Shown here: in pieces, positions 1 to 5,616 of the stretch
Numbering within the stretch: position 1 is the first letter of the stretch
Layout: every line of letters starts with the position of its first letter
Source of the DNA: a virus
Strand: one strand, 5' to 3'
Length of the DNA: 21,933 nt
Virus record (IMG/VR): IMGVR_UViG_3300044644_000117
Span: 1 to 21,933 of that record
Notes under the pieces: generated by a model
Databases searched by the model: none
Told to the model about the DNA's origin: nothing
What the model saw: the letters and a program-made list of their open reading frames with translations, nothing else
Position numbers and translations under genes: made by a program

Positions 1-571
1 GTTCTTTCTTCGCAAATGAGTAGTCATTAATCTGCTTACCATACAGATATTTTTTGCGTATCTCAACGTAATCTCTTGCCCACCCATAGAAATTTTTATA
101 ATCTTTAAAAGGACTAAAAGTCGATACCCACATCTGATGGAATAACTGCGAGAAACTCTCTGGCGAAGGTGTCCCCGATAAATAGATAATTGGCTTTCCA
201 TTACATATACGTTTTAATTCTTTTGCTCTAAGTGATGGTGATGGGAATGCACCAAGGCTATGTGCTTCATCGATAATAATTAAGTCAAAGTCCTCGTTCA
301 CATTATGCAACTGCTCATAATTTGTTACATAAATCTCCAAATCTAACCCTAACTTCTTGGCTTGTGCTATAATGTCATCAATGGCTTTTTTCTTAGTCAC
401 AAACAACACCTTCTTTGCACCAAACTTATGTGCAGTAGCAAATGCAGTTAAAGTCTTACCAGTCCTGACTTCCATTGCTAAATAAACAAGACCATTGTCG
501 TACAATATCTGTGCGGCTTTATTCGATAGGTCAATTTGATAGTCTCTTAGTTGCAATTTTAATCCATCCAT
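1..571 (-). CDS. SF2 (DEAD/DEAH-type) DNA helicase, partial (C-terminus beyond window)
   Basis: Not in the supplied ORF list; translated by hand from the minus strand. It starts at ATG 571-569, with an in-frame stop just upstream at 583-581, and runs open to the window edge (about 190 residues seen). Motifs of the N-terminal RecA-like domain are clear: a Q-motif-like LRDYQ (residues 8-12), Walker A EVRTGKT (34-40), Walker B DEAH (101-104) and motif III SGTP (132-135). This is the SNF2/RecG-type organisation common in phage replication modules; the ATPase would couple ATP hydrolysis to DNA unwinding or translocation. The second RecA lobe is missing only because the window ends. It overlaps the upstream 41-aa gene by 13 nt and follows a nuclease gene, which fits replication or recombination. 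Exact subfamily is not decidable from half a protein. Confidence 0.93.
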   Translation of the reverse strand, partial: MDGLKLQLRDYQIDLSNKAAQILYDNGLVYLAMEVRTGKTLTAFATAHKFGAKKVLFVTKKKAIDDIIAQAKKLGLDLEIYVTNYEQLHNVNEDFDLIIIDEAHSLGAFPSPSLRAKELKRICNGKPIIYLSGTPSPESFSQLFHQMWVSTFSPFKDYKNFYGWARDYVEIRKKYLYGKQINDYSFAKKE

Positions 572-684
572 TTTCCATCTTTAATTAAATGCTGAAACCT
601 ATGTTTGAATACTTCAATAATTAAATAAAATAAATTATCAGATTCGTATTCACCTTGTTTGACTATTAATTTATACTTTCTCAT
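559..684 (-). CDS. Small hypothetical protein (41 aa)
   Basis: Short gene below the usual ORF cut-off. ATG 684-682 overlaps the stop of the upstream gene in an ATGA arrangement, and TAA 561-559 lies 13 nt inside the helicase gene. The product starts MRKYKLIVKQGEYESDNLFY and ends KDGKWMD; it is basic/aromatic, has no signal peptide or membrane segment and matches no family I recognise. It fills the gap between two real genes exactly and uses the same tight coupling seen elsewhere, which is the main support for it being translated. A role linked to the helicase next door is a guess only. Confidence 0.65.
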   Translation of the reverse strand: MRKYKLIVKQGEYESDNLFYLIIEVFKHRFQHLIKDGKWMD

Positions 685-884
685 AAACTATCTTTTATAC
701 GTTGAAGATATAATGCCTGATCCAAACATTCTTCTATCGCATGGTCAATCCATTGCTTAATCTCTAAGTCTGTTCTGTCCATTGTTGTGCCATACTTACG
801 AATCCCAGTCTCAGAGCGAGAGCGCAGTAGATGCGCAATGCGAAACACTACGGTGTCTTTGTTATCGATTGTTACAAAATCCAT
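681..884 (-). CDS. Small MazG-like phage protein (67 aa)
   Basis: The protein contains RKYGTTMDRTDL (residues 29-40), then W-IDHAIEECLDQALYLQRI. A KYG...L.R.DL...W..H..EE..D...Y layout recurs in short phage proteins related to all-alpha MazG-type nucleotide pyrophosphohydrolases, where acidic EExxD residues bind magnesium. Only one such motif is present and the protein is shorter than a catalytic MazG, so it may be a degenerate or non-catalytic relative. Its ATG overlaps the stop of the nuclease gene (TAATG at 886-882) and its stop overlaps the next ATG. Family assignment is from pattern memory, not a search. Confidence 0.7.
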   Translation of the reverse strand: MDFVTIDNKDTVVFRIAHLLRSRSETGIRKYGTTMDRTDLEIKQWIDHAIEECLDQALYLQRIKDSL

Positions 885-1636
885 TATTTCTTATGTTTTA
901 AAGTGTAAGATAATTGTCTCGGCTTGGTCGTCTCGTTCATATATAGCCACAATTGGTGCGTGGCTTGGAATAGTGTCCAATAGCTTAACACCTCACTAAT
1001 TGGCTTGGTGATTAGCTGCCAACCTACTCCTTGTATTGCTCCACCTTTGCCAGTTGTCCTGGTCTTGGCATTAAGCCACAATATACCTACTTCATCAATG
1101 CTTCTCACGTCAATTGCAATCTCACTTAACAATTCGTAGTAAGCTGACAATTGTAACCAATAGCTATCTTGCACAGAGTTAGATGTTTTGATGTCAAGTA
1201 GGATGCGTTTGCCATTAAGAGTCACTACACGATCAAGTGTCCCAGCAAAGCCTAACTTCTCACTAACGAAATGCGCCTCCATCATTTCAATGCTTGGCTT
1301 ATGGGTAGTGCAGAAATCAACATACCTCTCAAACATTGCCCATTCAAGGTTCTTATAAGCTGGGAAGCCATTATGGTCTAAATAAGACACTTCCTCTCCT
1401 TCATCATACCTTTCGGTCAACTGATGCACATTAGAGCCTCTGCGACCAGCCTCATCACGGATGGTATCGGCATCACCTCCCATTTCTTTCAGCCATTTGT
1501 AAAACTCAGCTCCTTTTGGGAAGCATTCTAAGATTGTTGTGACGGAAGGAACGTAGCCACCTGATGGTGTGGAATAAAAACGTGAGTCTAAAAACTCGAT
1601 GCGATTCTTGTTAAAGTCAATAGTATAATTGTTCAT
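884..1636 (-). CDS. PD-(D/E)XK nuclease, Cas4/RecB-like
   Basis: 250-aa protein with the full nuclease signature of the RecB/AddB/Cas4 group: an upstream GSNVH histidine motif (H71), a conserved Glu in MEAHF (E120), GTLDR (D135), the core LLDIKTS (D148, K150) and the QLSAY motif (Q162). These residues bind metal and cut DNA in this superfamily. No iron-sulphur cysteine cluster is seen, unlike true Cas4. In phages such stand-alone nucleases act as recombination exonucleases or DNA-processing enzymes, usually beside a helicase as here. It is the first gene after the terminator at 1695-1724, so it needs its own promoter or read-through; I found no convincing promoter in 1637-1694. Confidence 0.9.
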   Translation of the reverse strand: MNNYTIDFNKNRIEFLDSRFYSTPSGGYVPSVTTILECFPKGAEFYKWLKEMGGDADTIRDEAGRRGSNVHQLTERYDEGEEVSYLDHNGFPAYKNLEWAMFERYVDFCTTHKPSIEMMEAHFVSEKLGFAGTLDRVVTLNGKRILLDIKTSNSVQDSYWLQLSAYYELLSEIAIDVRSIDEVGILWLNAKTRTTGKGGAIQGVGWQLITKPISEVLSYWTLFQATHQLWLYMNETTKPRQLSYTLKHKK

Positions 1637-1655
1637 AGTTTAAAGTTGAAATTTA

Positions 1656-1669
1656 GTCACCGCAGTGAC
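1656..1669. repeat. Inverted repeat upstream of nuclease gene
   Basis: GTCAC-CGCA-GTGAC, a perfect 5-bp inverted repeat with a 4-base spacer, lying 20 bases upstream of the nuclease ATG and between it and the preceding terminator. It could be a protein-binding operator or an RNA hairpin in the leader of the nuclease operon. It has no T-tract, so it is not a terminator. Confidence 0.4.
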
Positions 1670-1694
1670 AATATTAGGCATAATTTAGTCAGTT

Positions 1695-1724
1695 AAAAAA
1701 GACCCAATGTAGAAACATCAGGTC
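1695..1724 (-). terminator. Intrinsic terminator after the SSB-like gene
   Basis: Read on the minus strand: stem GACCTGATGT (1724-1715), loop TTCT (1714-1711), stem ACATTGGGTC (1710-1701), then TTTTTT (1700-1695). All ten positions pair (two are G-U). It closes the transcription unit containing the HTH, membrane and SSB-like genes. Confidence 0.88.
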
Positions 1725-1868
1725 GTATGCTACACTAATGAAACACATTTGCTTAATCTTATTAAGCAATCGTCAGAATATATTGCTCAATCTTGTGGAT
1801 TTAAAATAAATGGGGTGGGATACCCTCCCTAAATGCGAACCTTCGCAACCCCCGAATACAACCCAACA
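1725..1868 (-). ncRNA. Candidate structured RNA / 3' UTR before terminator
   Basis: About 145 bases with no gene between the SSB-like stop codon and the terminator. On the minus strand a compact three-way junction can be drawn: closing helix GGGG (within 1853-1849) with CCCC (1815-1812), enclosing hairpin TGCGA-AGGT-TCGCA (1847-1834) and hairpin GGGA-GGGTA-TCCC (1829-1817). Further along lies a perfect 9-bp hairpin (1769-1749). The region is richer in G/C than its surroundings. It may be a structured 3' UTR protecting the mRNA or a processed small RNA ending at the terminator. No known RNA family is recognised; the fold is by eye. Confidence 0.4.
1749..1769. repeat. 9-bp perfect hairpin inside the untranslated region
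   Basis: TTGCTTAAT-CTT-ATTAAGCAA, a perfect 9-bp inverted repeat with a 3-base loop. Neither strand has a T-tract next to it, so it is probably an RNA structural element or a protein-binding palindrome, not a terminator. Confidence 0.5.
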
Positions 1869-2453
1869 CTAAAATGGTGTATCTTCTCCCTCGGTAACGT
1901 CTGAGAGGGTAGGTTTAATCTTTGGTAAGATAGATAATTTCACATAATCCTCCAAATATTCCATACGTTCAGAGTCATCCCACTCTTCTATTCCTTTCCT
2001 TTTAATCTTGACCATTGGTGGCAGATCACGTGGATTATCTTTGGTCCAGTAATGCTTGAGTCCTTTACCATTTTGCGAAATGAAAAGTACAGATTGCTTC
2101 TTATCACCATCAACAATTAACTTAGGTGATAAGGTAATCACTTCCGATAGGTCAGCATTTGGTAATGCCTTGAGAAATGATGTGGCATAACCACTTGCAT
2201 ACTTCATCTCAAGATTAAAGTAGCTATCCTCATCTTTAAGGGTAATGACCCAAAACTTGCCATACTCACTCTGCTTGGTCTTTACATCTGTGAGCCATCC
2301 ACTAAGTGAGTCATAAAACTCTTCGTGGACTTCTCTGCCCATCTTGTTTACACGAGATACTGATTTGTCTGTTGCTGATGGAAATTGTCTTACCAGTTTA
2401 CCATTTGTGATGCTTAAAAACACGCCTTTTGCTTGACTTTGATTTAGTCCCAT
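1869..2453 (-). CDS. Probable single-stranded DNA-binding protein
   Basis: 194-aa soluble protein. The middle (about residues 50-130) looks like an OB fold: alternating strands such as GWLTDVKTKQ, GKFWVITLKD and SYFNLEMKY. The C-terminus turns acidic and ends EGEDTPF, closely matching the acidic tip ending in Pro-Phe by which SSB proteins recruit partners. Length is about that of SSB or T7 gp2.5-type proteins. Proximity to an exonuclease, nuclease and helicase fits a replication role coating ssDNA. It follows the membrane-protein gene by 2 bases and precedes the structured untranslated region. Function is inferred from fold pattern and tail, since a classic SSB core motif is not obvious. Confidence 0.68.
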   Translation of the reverse strand: MGLNQSQAKGVFLSITNGKLVRQFPSATDKSVSRVNKMGREVHEEFYDSLSGWLTDVKTKQSEYGKFWVITLKDEDSYFNLEMKYASGYATSFLKALPNADLSEVITLSPKLIVDGDKKQSVLFISQNGKGLKHYWTKDNPRDLPPMVKIKRKGIEEWDDSERMEYLEDYVKLSILPKIKPTLSDVTEGEDTPF

Positions 2454-2455
2454 TT

Positions 2456-2788
2456 TTACTTGGTTTTTTGGTTATGAAAATAATTAATCTTTGCGTTATA
2501 CTTTTCAATTAACTGAGTCATTTTCTCATCATAAGTTACGTTCATAAATAGCCTATGATATTTCTCATTTAATTGGTTTAATTTTTGAAACACCACTCTT
2601 GCATTGCCTTGGGTCATATCATTTACTGCTTGTAGCATATCGTTGTAATCTACCCAAAATTCTGCTGGGATGATATACTTTGTGTTGGTGTGTTTGCGTT
2701 TGGATTTAATTGGTGTGTCCCATTGATTAGGGACAAAAATTACACTAGATGTAATTAACAGAATCACCAGTATTGCTATGTACTCCAT
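2456..2788 (-). CDS. Membrane-anchored hypothetical protein
   Basis: 110 aa. Residues 3-19 form a hydrophobic segment (IAILVILLITSSVIFV), giving one N-terminal transmembrane anchor or uncleaved signal; there is no lipobox. A short basic stretch (KSKRKH) follows, then a charged, helical soluble part. Family unknown. The start overlaps the upstream HTH gene by 44 bases, unusually long for this genome, but the ATG at 2788 is the only one that keeps the membrane segment. It sits between a regulator and an SSB-like gene in one short operon, where a membrane protein of early phage function (host takeover or exclusion) would be plausible but is unproven. Confidence 0.7.
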   Translation of the reverse strand: MEYIAILVILLITSSVIFVPNQWDTPIKSKRKHTNTKYIIPAEFWVDYNDMLQAVNDMTQGNARVVFQKLNQLNEKYHRLFMNVTYDEKMTQLIEKYNAKINYFHNQKTK

Positions 2789-2963
2789 AGGATTGTAAAG
2801 TATTAATAATTTTTAGGTAGTTGTTAAGATTGATATTCCCACCAGTCTCTGCTCTAAAAATAGTCTGCATAGTTACATTAGCCATCTTAGATAATGTTTC
2901 ACGAGATAATCCTTTCGATTCTCGCAATGCTCTTAGTTTCTCTTTAATTAAAATTTCAGTCAT
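2745..2963 (-). CDS. XRE-family helix-turn-helix regulator
   Basis: 72 aa, essentially one Cro/CI-type DNA-binding domain: IKEKLRALRESKGLSRETL (residues 6-24), turn and recognition helix around KMANVTMQTIFRAETG (26-41), then a helix ending near LQSYG. Too short for a dimerisation or peptidase domain like CI repressor, so Cro-like or antitoxin-like in size. It is the first gene behind a strong Bacteroidota-type promoter (2987-3017), with a leader of roughly 20 bases, and so could regulate its own operon. No toxin partner is evident: the next gene is a membrane-anchored protein. Confidence 0.88.
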   Translation of the reverse strand: MTEILIKEKLRALRESKGLSRETLSKMANVTMQTIFRAETGGNINLNNYLKIINTLQSYGVHSNTGDSVNYI

Positions 2964-2986
2964 AGTATTCTTATTTGTTATGACAT

Positions 2987-3017
2987 CAAAGTTATATGAT
3001 TATTTTTAAACCACAAA
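2987..3017 (-). promoter_or_regulatory. Bacteroidota-type promoter (TTTG-N19-TAACTTTG)
   Basis: On the minus strand the -33 element TTTG (3017-3014) is followed after exactly 19 bases by the -7 element TAACTTTG (2994-2987), an exact match to the TTTG / TAnnTTTG consensus used by Bacteroidota primary sigma factor. Transcription should start around 2980-2984, about 20 bases before the HTH gene start. It lies just downstream of the terminator at 3087-3117, so it opens a new transcription unit. Confidence 0.8.
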
Positions 3018-3048
3018 ATATATGTGTTAAAGTATTCTAAAAAAATAG

Positions 3049-3068
3049 TTTCCCCCTCATTTCCCCCC
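3049..3068. repeat. Helically phased direct repeats upstream of promoter
   Basis: TTTCCCCC occurs at 3049-3056 and again at 3060-3067 (extended by one more C), 11 bases apart, i.e. about one helical turn. They are C-runs in otherwise AT-rich DNA, about 30-50 bases upstream of the -33 box. Such phasing is typical of a site for a regulator binding one face of the helix. Confidence 0.4.
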
Positions 3069-3086
3069 ATTATGTAATTTCCTTCT

Positions 3087-3117
3087 AAAAATAAAGCCCC
3101 TCGTAGAAACGAAGGGC
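3087..3117 (-). terminator. Intrinsic terminator closing the structural/lysis transcription unit
   Basis: Minus strand: stem GCCCTTCG (3117-3110), loop TTTCTA (3109-3104), stem CGAGGGGC (3103-3096), then TTTATTTTT (3095-3087). Eight pairs including one G-U. It lies 34 bases after the metallopeptidase gene and is the first terminator seen since the one behind the capsid gene. Confidence 0.87.
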
Positions 3118-3150
3118 GAATTTGACCATACCGTATTTAATCACAAAAAA

Positions 3151-3423
3151 CTATGTCTCACCATTCTGCAATGGTATATCTTCAGTATTATCTATTCTTC
3201 TGTAACCCTCGTGCCATAAGGTTTTGGTGAGGATAATGCTTTTTCTTACTACTTCTTCCTCGCTATCCTCAGGAGCCAATATGTGACAGATCTCGTGTAT
3301 CAATATCTCCATTGCCTTGCGACCTTTGAGCCGAATATCAATCTCAATCAACTCATCCGAGTGAGCCAATCCCCAAGCCTTTTGCTTGCCAAGTTTGGTA
3401 TATAATACTTTTATCCTCCTCAT
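3151..3423 (-). CDS. Small zinc metallopeptidase-like protein (HExxH)
   Basis: 90 aa with HEICH at residues 43-47, the HExxH zinc-binding motif of zincin/SprT-like peptidases, on a predicted helix after a strand (LIEIDIRL). An acidic stretch (APEDSEEE, 50-57) that could give a third ligand follows. At 90 aa it is a minimal domain. Phages of Bacteroidota often carry such mini-zincins; the substrate is not known, and some relatives may only bind metal. The start overlaps the exonuclease stop (ATGA at 3423-3420), so the two are probably co-translated. Last gene of the transcription unit. Confidence 0.8.
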   Translation of the reverse strand: MRRIKVLYTKLGKQKAWGLAHSDELIEIDIRLKGRKAMEILIHEICHILAPEDSEEEVVRKSIILTKTLWHEGYRRIDNTEDIPLQNGET

Positions 3424-4439
3424 TTTGCGGTAGGTATTAGTAGATGTCGCTTTTGTTTGATTGTAGCTGCACCAAGTCTTTTCCTTGATACACTATTGCA
3501 ATTCCCACATCTAAATAATTCATAAATGTTAGCACTAGTGTTATAACATTTGCCTTGGTCTTGAAGTTCACTACTGCCACAACTTGGACACCTATGCTCG
3601 GTTTCATCCAATATAAATAGCCCCATATTAGGATGAGGCTTTATCCAAGGTCTGATTTGTAAGTATGTCTCTTCAAGTATGCGCACGTCTTGTACGTTAT
3701 AGTCCTCCATCTCTTTGAGTGCCTTGCGGTTACCCTTCATACAATTATCCCACAATTCGAATGAGGTCTCTTTCTTGCGCTCTAAATTCAATAGCTTATT
3801 GACATAATCTAACTTATTAGAGGTAAACCCAAACTGCCTTCTAATGTGCCTTAAAGTGTCTATTACTTGATAGGGTAGTGGTGGGTTTAGACCATTTAAT
3901 ATAAATCTTGAGTTCAGCCTTGGGATGTCAAATTTCTCAGCGTTGTGCGCAATCACTATATCCGCTTCATTAACCAATTTCCAAATACCTTCCATTATCC
4001 GCTTATCATCTTGGTTGGCTACTTCCTCAGGCTTTAATTTAGCACTATATACTTTGTCCTCAAATAGCCACTTAGCTGCCCAAGTTAGGCAAAACCAATC
4101 ACTCTTGATTTGTGGCAAGTGTATGTTCTGATTCCAAATGCCCCAAACGTAAGCACTAATAGGTGCCGTCTCAATGTCAAGTATGAGGACTTTTGCGGAT
4201 GTTTGGATTTTCTCCATTTTGGTATTGGTTGTGTCGTAGTTAAGAGGTTGCTGATGTGTTCTATTTTTTAATCTATCTCTATTTGATTGACCTTGGCTAC
4301 CACGATAATAATTTATACACGCTCTTACATTATGAAATTTTAAACCACTATTCTCTTTGCAAATAATATTAGCAAGAGTATAGCTTTTCATATCTGGGTA
4401 TAATTCCAAATAAGGAATTACCAAATCTTTTGGTTTCAT
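3420..4439 (-). CDS. DEDDy 3'-5' exonuclease (RNase H-like) with C-terminal zinc ribbon
   Basis: 339 aa. Exo I is LILDIETAP (D88, E90), Exo II IVIAHNAEKFDIPRLNSRF (D171), Exo III YNVQDVRIL (Y247, D251): the four acidic residues plus Tyr of DEDDy exonucleases, as in the proofreading domain of family B polymerases and YprB-like proteins. There is no polymerase domain, so it is stand-alone. The N-terminus (1-80) looks like a small helical, possibly DNA-binding region. The C-terminus has CPSCG (C284, C287) and CGNC (C311, C314), a four-Cys zinc ribbon likely to grip nucleic acid or a partner. Likely role: 3'-end trimming, proofreading or nucleotide salvage from host DNA. ATGA overlaps join it to both neighbours. 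Confidence 0.87.
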   Translation of the reverse strand: MKPKDLVIPYLELYPDMKSYTLANIICKENSGLKFHNVRACINYYRGSQGQSNRDRLKNRTHQQPLNYDTTNTKMEKIQTSAKVLILDIETAPISAYVWGIWNQNIHLPQIKSDWFCLTWAAKWLFEDKVYSAKLKPEEVANQDDKRIMEGIWKLVNEADIVIAHNAEKFDIPRLNSRFILNGLNPPLPYQVIDTLRHIRRQFGFTSNKLDYVNKLLNLERKKETSFELWDNCMKGNRKALKEMEDYNVQDVRILEETYLQIRPWIKPHPNMGLFILDETEHRCPSCGSSELQDQGKCYNTSANIYELFRCGNCNSVSRKRLGAATIKQKRHLLIPTAK

Positions 4440-4864
4440 CTGCGTTTAATAATATAAACCACACCAGCAATTAGTATTATCCAAGCCCAAGTTAGTAATG
4501 CTCCTTTCTGCCACCAACGGAATTGCTTCTCCGTTGCGTCTCTATCTTTCTTTGCAGCCTCATATACTTTCTTGTACCTATCTACATAAATATTCTTTGA
4601 TACTATAATGATACTATCCTTGCAAGGCTGTAATATCTTCTTTATGCGCACTCTATCAATGTAATGCGTATCATTAATCCATTGGTATAAAGTGTCTGCA
4701 ATTCTCTCCACAACCAAACTATCTTTAGTAATAATAGTGGTATCGTGTACATCATTGGTAATGTATATCGTCTCAATTGCTTCAGGGTTTTTAAGAAAAT
4801 ACCTTTCAATTTTTTTTTGTGTAACACAAGATGATAATAGCAATAGTAATAATAAATATTTCAT
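4436..4864 (-). CDS. Candidate unimolecular spanin (u-spanin)
   Basis: 142 aa. N-terminus MKYLLLLLLLSSC is a lipoprotein signal with lipobox LSSC (acylated Cys13). The C-terminus has one transmembrane helix (about 121-139, GALLTWAWIILIAGVVYII) followed by KRR. A lipoprotein anchored in the outer membrane at one end and in the inner membrane at the other is the defining topology of u-spanins such as T1 gp11 (131 aa), which fuse the two membranes in the last step of Gram-negative lysis. The 100-residue linker is rich in beta-branched residues first and charged/helical later. It overlaps the endolysin stop by ATGA, the expected neighbour. No separate Rz/Rz1 pair is seen. Topology-based call; sequence relatives not tested. 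Confidence 0.72.
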   Translation of the reverse strand: MKYLLLLLLLSSCVTQKKIERYFLKNPEAIETIYITNDVHDTTIITKDSLVVERIADTLYQWINDTHYIDRVRIKKILQPCKDSIIIVSKNIYVDRYKKVYEAAKKDRDATEKQFRWWQKGALLTWAWIILIAGVVYIIKRR

Positions 4865-5454
4865 ACTAATATATTAAATAGGACATTTGTTTTGGATAGG
4901 CGGTCAGCGATGCCATTATAACCTCCGTTCACTTTTAAGGTAACTTTCTTTACTATATCTTGGTGTATTCCTTCATCGCAAATTACCCATAGACCTCTCT
5001 TGTCAAAAAACCAAGCGGCAGATGTGAGTGGGTATTTTGTAGCTACTAAACTTGGGTCATCCATAATTTTAGGATCACCAATAAAATCAGAGAATGCTTT
5101 GAAATTTGTTCTACCTGTCAACTGCAAAAAACCCGCTCCCCTAAACATCCATCCATCATTGCTCTTTAGCTTATTGCCCATACGACCATTATAGACCATA
5201 TTGGCAATAGCTTGTGGTCGCCTTGCGTAGAGTGGTGCAGTATTTTTATCGAAATATTTTGGAAAGACTTTGAGCAGTCCTTCGGTAGAATAGTTGAGGT
5301 TCTCTCTTACGTGCTTAAAGTTACCACTCTCGTGAGCAACTTGTGCTAAGAAGTGAGTAAGCCTAAAAGAGTTGGTGATGTTGAATTGCTTCATCACATC
5401 ACCTAACTCGTTAAGGACTTGTATGGGGATTTTATTGTGCAGTTTGTTCAGCAT
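4861..5454 (-). CDS. GH19 endolysin (chitinase/lysozyme-like muramidase)
   Basis: 197 aa, a single GH19 catalytic domain. The catalytic acid lies in AHESGNF (E42) with a second Glu in RENLNYS (E51); the substrate-binding signature FRGAGFLQLTGRTNF is at 104-118. Phage GH19 enzymes cleave peptidoglycan glycan strands. There is no signal peptide or membrane anchor, so the protein should stay in the cytoplasm until a holin opens the membrane. No separate cell-wall-binding domain, as usual for Gram-negative phages. It is followed at once by the spanin candidate. The start overlaps the upstream 44-aa gene by 23 bases. Confidence 0.92.
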   Translation of the reverse strand: MLNKLHNKIPIQVLNELGDVMKQFNITNSFRLTHFLAQVAHESGNFKHVRENLNYSTEGLLKVFPKYFDKNTAPLYARRPQAIANMVYNGRMGNKLKSNDGWMFRGAGFLQLTGRTNFKAFSDFIGDPKIMDDPSLVATKYPLTSAAWFFDKRGLWVICDEGIHQDIVKKVTLKVNGGYNGIADRLSKTNVLFNILV

Positions 5455-5566
5455 CTTTCTGCATTGCCTCAGCGATTTTCTGATTGATTTCTGCTAATTG
5501 TTTTTGCAAGTATTCGATCTGAGCTAAACAGTCATAAGCACTTGCTTTGAGTTCTTTAATATCCAT
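5432..5566 (-). CDS. Small coiled-coil protein (44 aa) upstream of endolysin
   Basis: Short gene found by hand: ATG 5566-5564, TAA 5434-5432. Sequence begins MDIKELKASAYDCLAQIEYL and continues KQLAEINQKIAEAMQKDAEQ: heptad spacing (L, I, L, I, I, M) and high Glu/Lys/Gln suggest a short coiled coil over almost the full length. Its end overlaps the endolysin gene in another frame by 23 bases, implying coupled translation. No known family; may be a small structural partner of the fibres or lysis proteins. Confidence 0.68.
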   Translation of the reverse strand: MDIKELKASAYDCLAQIEYLQKQLAEINQKIAEAMQKDAEQTAQ

Positions 5567-5582
5567 AGTTTTAAATTTTACG

Positions 5583-5616
5583 TAAAGTTATATAAAATAA
5601 TTAGATAATAACCAAA
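5583..5616 (-). promoter_or_regulatory. Possible weak promoter for the lysis cassette
   Basis: Minus strand TTTG (5616-5613), 22-base spacer, TAACTTTA (5590-5583). One mismatch to TAnnTTTG and a spacer one base above the usual 19-21. It sits just ahead of the 44-aa gene and endolysin, in the only gap (34 bases) of this stretch. Weak match; may be chance in AT-rich DNA. Confidence 0.28.

Noticed and set aside
884-1636. True Cas4 nuclease of a CRISPR system
   Set aside because: No iron-sulphur cysteines and no Cas neighbours; context is phage recombination.
1749-1769. Terminator
   Set aside because: The perfect hairpin has no adjacent T-tract on either strand; the real terminator is at 1695-1724.
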